64,000 bases of DNA from Synechococcus sp. PCC 7336 (GTDB lineage Bacteria > Cyanobacteriota > Cyanobacteriia > Thermostichales > PCC-7336), in assembly GCF_000332275.1 (NCBI RefSeq), contig NZ_CM001776.1:1163268-1227267 (forward strand). The letters run 5' to 3'. The notes beneath the pieces were generated by a model that did not search any database, was not told where the DNA came from, and saw only the letters and a program-made list of their open reading frames with translations. Both the position numbers and the translations under genes were made by a program. Of the stretch, positions 15,101 through 21,559 are shown in pieces; positions within the stretch are counted from its first letter, which is position 1, and each line of letters opens with the position of its first letter.

Positions 15101-17600
15101 CAAACTCGGCTACCGGCACGCCATCCAGACCTGCCCGCAGCGACACCACCGCTGACTCGTCCGAAGCTGTACCTGCAATCGCTACCTCGGACGTAATCCC
15201 ATCCCCGTCAATCCCGGTATCGCCGGTCAGTTCTACCGTCAGCTCGGGCAGTACTGTATCTTCATCTCCCGCCAGCACCACCGTCACGGCAAAGGTCGAA
15301 ACAATCTCGTTCCCTGCCACATCGACCGCTCTAACCGTCAGACTTTGGGCTCCATCTACCAAACCAGCCAAACTAATCGCTACATCAAAACTGCCATCGG
15401 GATTGACTGGCACCTCAACTGCAGCCGTGCCCTCAAACTGATAGCTCAAACTGGCGATCGCCGAACCCGTTCCCGCAGCCATCCCCTGCAGCCGAGCCCC
15501 TTCAGCAATCTCAGCTCCATCGGCAATGCTCTCCACCGTCACCTGAGGTGCTTGACGGTCTACTGTCACCGCGATCGCCTCTGACGTGTTGCTGTTCCCC
15601 GCTGCATCGGTCGCGGTTGCGGTGACTTCGCGTTCTCCCTCCGCCAACTGCGCGATCGCAAACACAGTCGCGACATCGGTGGCGATCGCCTGAGACACGA
15701 GCTGCCCGTCCACAAATAGCTGAACGCTACTGCCTACTTCTGCTGCAACAGCAAACTCCAATGGCTCGGCATTGCTCATCCCATCGGCATCGCTCGAACC
15801 GCTGTCACTCCCAGCCAACAACTCGGGTGTCCCCAGCCCAGGTGCAGCCGTATCGAGCACAAATGCCAACTCCACAGGTTCCGAAATATTGCCCGAGCTA
15901 TCCTGCGCCACCAACTGCAGCGTTAATGGTCCATCGGGCAACGGGCCGCCATAAATGCTCGCCAGTTGGTCGTTCGTGAAGCTAAAGTTGCCATCTGCCT
16001 GCACATTGGCCAGCACATCCACAAACTCGGGATTGAGCCCATTGGCAAAGCGGGCTACCAATCCCGCTACAGCCCGATCGTCTGTGACCTGACCGCTAAT
16101 AGCGGGGTCGTTAGTGATGCCATCTCCACTCTCAACTCCCGTATCGTTAGCTAACCCAGCCGTTACTACGGGGGCGATCGTATCCGGCTGAGGGGAGCCT
16201 GCAGATTCGGCAACAACCGTAATGCTCTCGTTAAAGGTGAGATTGCCCCGAGTCAACACTGACCCCACCAACATCGCGGGGCTGTTAAACGAGACATTCC
16301 CCCCCGCCACCAACTGAGCGCGAGTATCCGCCACCCCATTGAAGGTCAGTCGGCCCTGAGCCACGACTGTCAGGAAATCATCCGCATTTGTGGAAGCGGT
16401 GGCCCCATTAAAATTGAGAATACTACTGCCATTGCCATTGGCCAGCAACGTTTGTCCGCTAAAGCGAGACCCACTGCCCGTGCGAATATTATTGGCTGCT
16501 AGGACCGAGCTGTTATTGAGTTGGGCATTGCCCAGATCGATGGTTCGCTGCTCTGCCAGCAGTACGACATTGTCGAGGCTCTGATGGCTGCCGTTGAAGC
16601 TAATCGAGCCACTCTCCACCACGATGACGGCATTGCTGATAGACACCCCATCGGGAATGGTCAGGCTGCCGTTCGCAATGCGAATGAAAGCTGGATTCTC
16701 AACTGTACCGCCGCCAGGAAAATTGGCTTCGAACTCGGCAGCGGTATTGATGGGGGTCTGATTGGGATTGAAGTCAATCGGAGTTACTCCTGCTGGGAGT
16801 CTCGCCGCCAGTTCGTTGGCTCGAATCTCGGCAAACGCAGGCAGCTCAACCGTTAGCGGGGCGACCTCCTGGGGAGGCAGCAAGTTGGCGTAGGGATTGT
16901 CGGAGGCGCTTGCTACGGAAAATCCCGCTGCCACCGCCACGGCATTCTCGACTAGAATCGGCTGACCGGAGGCATCGAGCACTGGATTGCCCTGGCTATC
17001 CAACTGCACTGGCAGGATGGGAGTCTGGTTGAAGGCGAACCCATTTCCGGCATAGATGCGGGCATCGTCCGAGAGATCGAGCGGATTGCCGTCAAAATCT
17101 CCACCGCCATTAATCGTGACTCGGCCTTCGGCCACCACCGCAAAGACTGGTATTGTTGCTGTCCCTTCAGTCAGGGTCGATAAGCTACTATTCGCGACTA
17201 GCAGTTCGGCATCCGAGCTTGCCCCCAGCAGTTGCGAGTCTGTCCCGCTGCCCGTCAATGGATCGAATGAGTTCGCCGCTGCTTCCAACAGTTGTCGCTG
17301 CTGGTCGGCAGACGCTCCCGTGCCGCCGCCCGAGGAGGAAGGAAATGAGGACTGAGATGAAAATACTGAGTTGGGGTCCTCAGGCTCGAAGGGTTGTTCT
17401 GCCAGCAGGGAAAGCGTTTCCGCTTCCGTGGCGAGAGCTCCTTCGCCCACCGACCCGCTCGAACGGGAGCCAGACTGTTCCAAACTGCTTTCCAAGCTGG
17501 CTTGTTCTAACAGAGAGCTGCTCGGGAGTTCGTCATCGAGCACGAGCCCAGAGGCGATCGCCGAGCGATCGGCGTTCAAAGGCGAATCGGAGAGAGGCAT
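6195..17600 (-). CDS. Giant RHS/YD-repeat polymorphic toxin with ART-like tip
   Basis: A 3801-aa protein. In order: a Ser/Glu-rich start without a recognisable Sec signal; a repetitive beta region (about 150-480); several Ig/cadherin-like modules ('DTIAPVVT', 'FTLDTTGPDLTLLAP', 'TATDADGDTVTF', to about 1300); the RHS shell beginning near 1633; FG-GAP/VCBS-type repeats (about 2117-2510, e.g. DLDGDGELDIAV) interrupted by a GGGY tandem repeat; dense YD repeats (about 2520-3320); and the core end with LYYYRARYYD and the boundary motif SDPSGL near 3578. The variable tip is a Pro-rich linker, a poly-Asp run and a domain with FAHGTSRESAQDIV ... GSFHTF ... ATETVFRP. This resembles the His ... Glu layout of ADP-ribosyltransferase toxins. 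RHS proteins form a shell that carries a toxic C-terminus. Export route is not evident. The ATG at 17600 is the only good start. Confidence 0.9.
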   Translation of the reverse strand: MPLSDSPLNADRSAIASGLVLDDELPSSSLLEQASLESSLEQSGSRSSGSVGEGALATEAETLSLLAEQPFEPEDPNSVFSSQSSFPSSSGGGTGASADQQRQLLEAAANSFDPLTGSGTDSQLLGASSDAELLVANSSLSTLTEGTATIPVFAVVAEGRVTINGGGDFDGNPLDLSDDARIYAGNGFAFNQTPILPVQLDSQGNPVLDASGQPILVENAVAVAAGFSVASASDNPYANLLPPQEVAPLTVELPAFAEIRANELAARLPAGVTPIDFNPNQTPINTAAEFEANFPGGGTVENPAFIRIANGSLTIPDGVSISNAVIVVESGSISFNGSHQSLDNVVLLAEQRTIDLGNAQLNNSSVLAANNIRTGSGSRFSGQTLLANGNGSSILNFNGATASTNADDFLTVVAQGRLTFNGVADTRAQLVAGGNVSFNSPAMLVGSVLTRGNLTFNESITVVAESAGSPQPDTIAPVVTAGLANDTGVESGDGITNDPAISGQVTDDRAVAGLVARFANGLNPEFVDVLANVQADGNFSFTNDQLASIYGGPLPDGPLTLQLVAQDSSGNISEPVELAFVLDTAAPGLGTPELLAGSDSGSSDADGMSNAEPLEFAVAAEVGSSVQLFVDGQLVSQAIATDVATVFAIAQLAEGEREVTATATDAAGNSNTSEAIAVTVDRQAPQVTVESIADGAEIAEGARLQGMAAGTGSAIASLSYQFEGTAAVEVPVNPDGSFDVAISLAGLVDGAQSLTVRAVDVAGNEIVSTFAVTVVLAGDEDTVLPELTVELTGDTGIDGDGITSEVAIAGTASDESAVVSLRAGLDGVPVAEFVDISTALNPDGSFALSAEQLVQLFGELADGEHTLSFVAADEFGNVSAIAALTFTLDTTGPDLTLLAPIVNAEHSGTARLIGSVGDTSGPLTAQFSLDSQPTTEVVLQTDGSFDVAIGSTPLAEGTYQLTLEATDLAGNRSQTQVSFQVSPDFVLGPNDGTGFGIRTEDAIVLNERDSFLVQADRTIDLPLAEGSRTLRFELETDFDTSATAAIEDQLLVYLLDPVTGETLLGEDGAAVFALAGDRAEFIPGLVRFDGSAVEIDLTRLSEVNSAQLVVQLVNADGDTGSSVQLSNITVEIDPEGNEAPLFPENDAFATAAGELDLSQLTVASADTIELNFDTVSLEAETGLYQAEVQIRNAGTEVLGRRVAIVFSNLPEGVELLSASGFDGEGNPYINLGNAIFSGGLDIGQFSDVVTLSFSNPELLQLDLQATVLSGGANRAPVFEPLPPLEVMPGDTLSLPLTATDADGDTVTFRIQADGPLPAGTLEGNGRLVFRPQLDEIGSYSFTLVATDGGAEVRQQVTLDVVADPVTTTRFSGTVASTEADPVTGDQLRLEGVRVTLGNAETFTSADGSFAIELLGELQGDEILQVHGDSVEGTFPFIAEQLPLLLGQEAIAGVNNVITRPIYLPPIDLANGQAIDPAVDVLVTTEAIPGAAVEVSANSLKVVDESGQFQDFAGSLSITEVPPELTPAALPEGLLPDLVVTIQPAELVFEIPAALTLPNLTGYGPGELLDLHSIDPNTGEFVIVGTGRVSDDGSVIETIEGGIRTSSWHGFGIPASGNPIESESLNLNHDLSAEEHPCPLPATSSVDAFSGRLTETHDLVSYLSVGVERSLQLTYDSERANPSPIVYFGRESARQGRATEDFLTARLTLNLDGFDYVVPGFSGGGGLGAGFHFWRADGDTIFGSFRGALQAELQEVASGQYAYTLESGILFRPGERFRGSLDSQSGELIVVNTVASFFGAGWGLQGLQEIVENADGSLLLIDGDGSELVFDAPAAGGDVYQSPAGDFSTLERLADGSFQRTFTDRTVHRFNADNQLLSVTDRNSNQTQYVYNELGQLQAIVDPVGLETSFTYGADGRVDTITDPAERVTQLEHNEFGNLTRITDPDGSSRSFEYDREHNLTAEVDQLDNREETYYDFAGRATGALRKDGSTIQIASAQQGLFRPELTSNLETAPEVLPRLEPTANYADGSGNVTSISLDRAGQPTGISDRLGDADVLFFSEQNQVSASTDARGATTNFVYDERGNVIESSDEIFSVAASQPSQFDFLPTQTLFNNGIDIPRSPVTADINHDGHIDIVAATNTELSVQLGNGSAQFGPRMLSEIGFEPSMFVLGDFNGDALLDLAAVNFGEDSLSIYRGDGAGRFEFEDRFAISVPDDSTDGAALLELTDIAVADLDGDGELDIAVSGTGRQSIRVPDTGGGYGGGYGGGYGGGYGSGFTTTSEDYGRVFTFTRAVDGSLTQLGEFERLPNGERDLAIQLGDLDLDGNADLIYSSFSNISVALGNGDGSFTLDNTFAAAPLTQRTPRFSGLELADFNRDGFLDLVTLTDGLFVPVSSTAPGTDDLVSIWLGNGSGDFSFSSSRRVTVFTDSLAIGDVDRDGNLDVAVSTLSGSRELFIFGTDGEGQFVFNQLGNEFANDAGITDLSLADLDGDGADDLVGFSQSERRIAFRRNGRAVQTRQTFEYDSVFNQLTRSTDELGRDTFFELDPATGNVLVARQVVGQNDRTSGETDDVVTAFTYTALGLVDTITDALGRTTDNDYDEFGRLIATTFAVGTADEATVRQEYDDLSGNISAFTNELGNRTEYEFDSNNRLTQIVEADPDREGPLSSPVTLFDYDRRGNVLSVRDANGNLTQFEYDERDRVVATLDALEQQATFAYDLRGNLIAETDFNGNLTEYRYDSRSRRIEEIDAEGFSTQFSYDRNGNLLSVTDPRGNTTRYEYDARDRLTEIVDAVGNSTRYEYDLADNLISVADRNTNRTEFAYDELDRLIEQIDTDSNSALFEYDKLGNLVRQTNRRGFALEFEYDARNRLVKTRDPLDGQVLFSYDNANNLLSVTDELNRTTQFSYDALNRQTEILDPLLQSTQFRYDLVGNLVGVDEELGRTVEYAYDPLNRLTTITNAFEDTVEYGYDENSNLTSITDELNRTIAFTYDGRDLQTSVTDPLGNTTTTAYDGNGNVVSVADALDNTITFAYDELNRLAIGADANGDPTTYTYDAEGNLASLLDPAGNLTTYEYDRLNRLVVETNQLLDNRLYDYDEVGNLVGLTDRNNRRTVYAYDPLDRLANEQFLGDGGVVERSFSYTYDATSQLKGAGDDLYTYTYDYDLAGRLTLVSNVGSAGVPEVALGYTYDRLNNLTSVTDIINGAEAGIETFEYDLLNRVTRLTQSGTGVAEKAVTFAYDAASQLEQLDSFSDLAQTQLVASSSYFYDLAGRLKQIVQSNDAGEIAEYDYQYDAANRITELVSPDEVSTFTYDARNQLTSAEHSLQTNEAYSYDANGNRTNVGDRTGTNNQLLEDEQYLYDYDGEGNRSRQTDKSTGAVTEYKWNHRNQLIAVVTRDMDGNVMLSAEYGYDVFDRRILKTVDLDGDGVLEAETERFVYDGAHIALVFDSDGNLTYRYLHGPAIDQVLAQEDAEGNVLWALSDHQGSIRDLLDADGNLVNHISYDSFGNITNETTPDIDFRFGYTGREFDDETGLYYYRARYYDSSTGQFISQDPLNFQAGDPNLYRYVENSVPNLSDPSGLMPGAIVEAPPRPPVTTPRLPRSPIPGRSPAPKPGVPRILLPFLLWEIFDAGPVGDGTIEGFPTPQSDPVPIPLPDPLPEPSAPPTNPCDDDDDDDRRNFAHGTSRESAQDIVTNGINEIPARANSSRGRNIPGSFHTFDVDRQIDAIQLAYEAGFTKVPDPVVVIMSIPESTFDDLVTSGQVLIQPIAESGATETVFRPSSFDTLNSVATFPAIIDPNLQQ
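6979..7114 (-). repeat. Core-end segment duplicated at 1-136
   Basis: This part of the rhs core is identical, base for base, to 1-136 in direct orientation, 6,978 bp apart. It lies about 120 bp before the DPSGL boundary that separates core from toxin tip, so recombination here would replace the tip while keeping the core in frame. Confidence 0.9.
10778..10835 (-). repeat. GGGY tandem repeat inside rhs
   Basis: A run of 12-base units gives (Gly-Gly-Gly-Tyr)n, about four to five copies, inside an FG-GAP-like segment near residue 2260. It is probably a flexible loop, and as near-identical tandem DNA it could change copy number by slippage. Confidence 0.7.
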
Positions 17601-18526
17601 GGGAACTGAATATCCAACGACAGATCGAGTGGGACAGACGCTATCTCGCGTTCGGACGGCACGGCAATTGGCCTTCCCAGGTATGGGAGTGCCGTGAAAA
17701 CACTATGAGAGCGTGATGAAATGCCTGAGACGGTTTAAAGTTAACAGCGACCTAGCGGCTACACATGCGTGTATCCACGGAAATAGTATAAATAGATGCT
17801 TAATAATTGTAAGAAATATTAAATAGGTATCAAAACAGAAATCAGCAAAGTAGGGCCTTTAGGCTTCGATCGAGACTTTGGGTCTGTGACTTATCGACTG
17901 CCTCAGATCTCGCGATGTCTGGGTTTGCACGCTGTCCGAGCTGTGCTCGCGGCTAGCGAAACTAGGGCTGAGAGGAACTGGAGGGGCGAAGGGCGATCGG
18001 AAAAATTAACATGCTCTCCTATCTGCCGCACTCTGTTTGACGAGTTCCTGTTGTGGGGCGATCGCCTTTCTATTCTCAATGTCCTATGGGTATGAGATGG
18101 CCAACGCTACGGTCATCTGAAACGAATCGCACATAGAAAACTACGCTAAGGCTACAACCCTTACCCTGCTTAGCTTCTAGCCATTAAAAATGCGATTTAA
18201 GTCAGGCATGACCTCCGATAATGGATTGACTTCACCCAAATCTGCATCCTGAGACAACGCTGGAAGCTCAAGCCTGATTCGATTGGGATTATACAGACAG
18301 AGATACAATTTCTGAAGATATCGCGCTTGTGAAGGAACTCTAAAAATCTGCGGCGATCGCCTCTGCTACCCGTTACGTTCGAGCTGAGATTTGCTAGCGT
18401 GGAATGGTTAAAGTGTCCACCTGTAGTGGCGATCGCCCATTGACTCCTTTAGACGATTGCCCATTTCCAATCCTACTGGCATGATGGGCACAACAATTCC
18501 GACAGGCGTGTTGTCAAAGGTGTGTC
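17601..18526. other. Long intergenic region upstream of rhs
   Basis: No convincing gene is present. It holds an AT-rich promoter-like patch for rhs (17785-17812), several CGATCG/HIP1 sites and scattered short frames with no ribosome site. The remainder could be decayed sequence at the island border. Confidence 0.5.
17785..17812 (-). promoter_or_regulatory. Candidate sigma-70-type promoter of rhs
   Basis: On the minus strand TTACAA (17812-17807) and TATACT (17790-17785) are 16 bp apart, close to -35/-10 consensus, in an AT-rich patch. It would give a leader of about 180 nt before the rhs ATG at 17600. Confidence 0.4.
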
Positions 18527-18976
18527 ATGACTGAAGAGCAGCAATCTCAAAACAATATTATTCTCAGCAATCACCGTACGGTGCTAGATTACCGCACAAA
18601 CCAGCAGTATTCCGAAGCGGTGGACAACGCCACCGCCTATGTGGCAGGTGCAATCGATTTTGTCGCCTACGCCATCTATGCCGGGGCTCAACTCAGTGTC
18701 CAAGCTGCGCGGGCCCTGCAAACGATAGGAGCCAGAGCATTTGTTCTCGGCCAACGAGCGAACGAATTTTACTACGACAAAGGGCTGGACCAAAAGGTCA
18801 AACAGCTCGCCAGTGCTACCAAAGCCAAAATTAGCGAATATCGCGATGCCAGTCCCGCTGTCATGAGCGAGCCCGAACTCGGTCTAGACTCCGAGCTCGA
18901 TCTGGAGCCTGAAGTGTTTGCATCCTCCTCCCGCTCGGTAGAAGAAGAGGAAGAAGAGCTAGCTCCTTCCGCCTGA
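18527..18976 (+). CDS. Hypothetical protein with acidic C-terminus
   Basis: A 149-aa protein not assigned to a family. Residues 35-75 are Ala-rich with moderate hydrophobicity (VAGAIDFVAYAIYAGAQLSV), possibly a membrane-associating helix. A charged helical stretch follows (VKQLASATKAKISEYRD), and the last 45 residues are strongly acidic with a run of Glu. The ATG at 18527 follows AAGGTGTGTC. It stands alone, with long spacers on both sides, and is on the opposite strand to rhs. No function is proposed. Confidence 0.6.
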   Translation: MTEEQQSQNNIILSNHRTVLDYRTNQQYSEAVDNATAYVAGAIDFVAYAIYAGAQLSVQAARALQTIGARAFVLGQRANEFYYDKGLDQKVKQLASATKAKISEYRDASPAVMSEPELGLDSELDLEPEVFASSSRSVEEEEEELAPSA

Positions 18977-19385
18977 GGTCTACCTCTGGCTTTCAAGCGA
19001 TAAGCGATTGCCTCAACCTCCCTCAAGTGCTGTATCCGCGTAATTGTCGAGTACAGCACTTTTTGTGTCGGGGAAATAGGCGGGGGAAAGACTCATTTAT
19101 GACGTCGAAAATGCGATCGTCAGTCGGCTCGATCTAGACAAAAAGTTCGATACATAAAGTCCGATACAGACACTTCAATGTTATTGAGGGCGATCGCCCT
19201 CACTTTAAGGTTTGTTAAATTATGTGCCCCTTAAGTGGTTTCTCAGAGGACAAATACTACCTCAGAAGATAACTTGTTGAAGTATATGATGTCTTGCGAT
19301 GTTGAGGTCGATCGTTGGCCTTTCTATTGCACGACTCGTAATTTTGCATGCTTCACCTATCTCCTATTTAAGGGGGATTTAACCC
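18977..19385. other. Intergenic leader of the cellulase gene
   Basis: No gene is seen in these 409 bases. They contain several CGATCG sites and an AT-rich stretch. The good ribosome site AAGGGGGAT (about 19369-19377) serves the GH9 gene. A promoter must lie here, but none stands out clearly. Confidence 0.4.
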
Positions 19386-21467
19386 ATGGCAAATATCGAT
19401 GCCAAATTGACAATTATTGGTGACTGGAAAAACACTTTCACCGCAGAACTAACGGTTGCCAACTTAGACAGTATTGACTATACCGATTGGTCATTTAGTT
19501 TTCGTGCCCCTTACGAGCTGGTCAATATTTGGAATGGGGCGGAAATTGTCAGCGTCACCCAAGAGGGAGGCGAGTACGTTTACGTGGTGCAGGGCCTGGG
19601 AGATGAAACCACGCTAGCCGCCAACGGACAGATTAACTTTCGCTTTAAAGCGAACGGACAGCCCAGCCTTCCCACCGATACCAACCTTGCGATCGATTCG
19701 ACCGATGCGATCGAGCTCGGTTTCGCCGCGACCCAAGCATGGAACAGCGGATATAACGCCAAGATTAGCCTCAGCAATACTGGCTCTGAACCCGTCGAAC
19801 AGTGGGAATTGACCTTCACGACAACCTCGCGAATCACCAAAATCTGGAGTGCTGAAATCCTCAGCGAAACGGTTGCGAACGGAATCTATACCTACGTCGT
19901 CGGCAATGCCCCGGACTGGAACGACAGCATTGCCCCAGGCGATCCGGCAACCTTTGGCTTTACCGCTGAGGGGGCTCCCGTCGAGCCCATTTCCTATGAC
20001 GTGGGAGTTAGCGACAGCACTATCGCTGCGAGTGGTACGGACTACGGCGCACTCGACACTCCTTTCGGTGCGACAGACTACTCGACGGCTTTAGGTCTGT
20101 CCATGAGTTTCTATTACGCTCAGCGATCGGGTGATTTGCCCGACGATAACCCGATCGCCTGGCGCGGCGATTCTGCTCTCGACGATGGCTCGGATGTGGG
20201 GCTCGACCTGAGTGGCGGTTGGTACGATGCGGGCGACCACGTCAAGTTCCACTTTCCGGCAGCCTTTACCACCACAGTGCTGGCTTGGGGCGCTCTCGAA
20301 TTTGAAGCTGGCTACAGCCAATCTGGCGCGAACGACGAGCTGCTCGACCACTTAGCTTGGTCGACAGACTATCTGCTGCGCACTGTCGTCCTCGACGGGC
20401 AGGGAGACGTAGCCTGGATTGCGGGCCAAGTGGGGGATGGCAATATCGATCACGCTTACTGGGGAGCACCCGAAACCCTCACAACCGAACGACCCACCTA
20501 CGTCATCGATCGCCAAAATCCCGGTTCGGACTTAGCAGGGGAGATGGCAGCTTCTCTGGCGGCCTCGTCCATCGCCTTTCGCCAAGCAGGAAATATTGCC
20601 TATGCCGATCGCCTGCTGGAAACGGCGATCGCCGTTTACGAGTTTGCCGAAACCTACTTAGGCAGATATTCTGACTCCATTCCCGATGCAGCTCAGTTTT
20701 ACAACTCTTTTAGCGGCTATCGAGACGAGCTGGCTTGGGGCGCGACATGGCTGTACGAGGCAACGGGCGACAGCAGCTACCTCGCCAAGGCCGAGGGATA
20801 CTACCAACCCCCCAGCCTCTACTTTGCCTGGGATAACAAAACTGCAGGCACAGCACAATTGCTCTATCAAATTACGGGCAGCGATCGATACCGGCAGGGA
20901 ATTGACAGCTATCTCAATCAATGGATCTTTGACTTGCCTCGCACGCCCGGTACTGCGACGAATGCGGGCCTCGCTTGGCTGGATGGTTTCGGCTCCAATC
21001 GTTACGCGGCCAATGCTGCATTTCTAGCCACTGTCCATGCCAGTACTTTGGACGATCTCGATATCCAGGCCAATCGAGTGGGGGATTTGGTCGAGTTTGC
21101 CAGCGATCAAATCGACTACGTGCTGGGGGTCAACCCCGACAACCAGAGCTTTGTGGTGGGCTTTGGCGAGAACGATCCCACGAACGTTCACCATCGGGCA
21201 GCCTCGGGCACCACAGATGTGAACGATCCCAGTCCCAATCTCTACGACATTAATGGCGGACTCGTGGGGGGACCAGATGTGAATGGCAACTATAGCGACG
21301 TGCGCTCGAATTTCGTTCAAAATGAAGTGGCGCTCGACTATAACGCAGGTTTCTCGGGGGCACTGGCGGGGCTTCACGAATACGTTGCCTTCGGCAATGA
21401 TTTTGCCCCCGACACGGCCAGTTCCTCGATACAGTCTGACTCGCTATTGGGTCTGGCAACTGCGTAA
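19386..21467 (+). CDS. GH9 cellulase with two N-terminal CBM2-like domains
   Basis: A 693-aa glycoside hydrolase. Residues about 3-100 and 115-210 are two CBM2-like beta domains; the second has NTGSEPVEQWELTF and shares the 'W-fold' pattern with the first. The catalytic GH9 domain spans about 225-675: GGWYDAGDHVKFHFP near residue 277 carries the paired Asp of the family, HHR near 605 and NEVALDYNAG near 645 carries the general-acid Glu. The likely reaction is endo-hydrolysis of beta-1,4-glucan, either environmental cellulose or the cell's own matrix. The start at 19386 has a good ribosome site. The N-terminus is MANIDAKLTIIGDW, with no signal peptide, which is odd for a cellulase; export would need another route. 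Genes on both sides are unrelated. Confidence 0.9.
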   Translation: MANIDAKLTIIGDWKNTFTAELTVANLDSIDYTDWSFSFRAPYELVNIWNGAEIVSVTQEGGEYVYVVQGLGDETTLAANGQINFRFKANGQPSLPTDTNLAIDSTDAIELGFAATQAWNSGYNAKISLSNTGSEPVEQWELTFTTTSRITKIWSAEILSETVANGIYTYVVGNAPDWNDSIAPGDPATFGFTAEGAPVEPISYDVGVSDSTIAASGTDYGALDTPFGATDYSTALGLSMSFYYAQRSGDLPDDNPIAWRGDSALDDGSDVGLDLSGGWYDAGDHVKFHFPAAFTTTVLAWGALEFEAGYSQSGANDELLDHLAWSTDYLLRTVVLDGQGDVAWIAGQVGDGNIDHAYWGAPETLTTERPTYVIDRQNPGSDLAGEMAASLAASSIAFRQAGNIAYADRLLETAIAVYEFAETYLGRYSDSIPDAAQFYNSFSGYRDELAWGATWLYEATGDSSYLAKAEGYYQPPSLYFAWDNKTAGTAQLLYQITGSDRYRQGIDSYLNQWIFDLPRTPGTATNAGLAWLDGFGSNRYAANAAFLATVHASTLDDLDIQANRVGDLVEFASDQIDYVLGVNPDNQSFVVGFGENDPTNVHHRAASGTTDVNDPSPNLYDINGGLVGGPDVNGNYSDVRSNFVQNEVALDYNAGFSGALAGLHEYVAFGNDFAPDTASSSIQSDSLLGLATA

Positions 21468-21559
21468 GATCGCGCCCCGATCGTGCAGGAGGCGTCCCAA
21501 TCTCTGCGTATGTTAACGATCGAGCATCGAAACACTGTTCGCAAACCCCGGTTGAATCT

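Noticed and set aside
17886-18095. 69-codon frame in the long spacer before the 18527 gene
   Set aside because: No ribosome site, atypical composition and no recognisable protein pattern.
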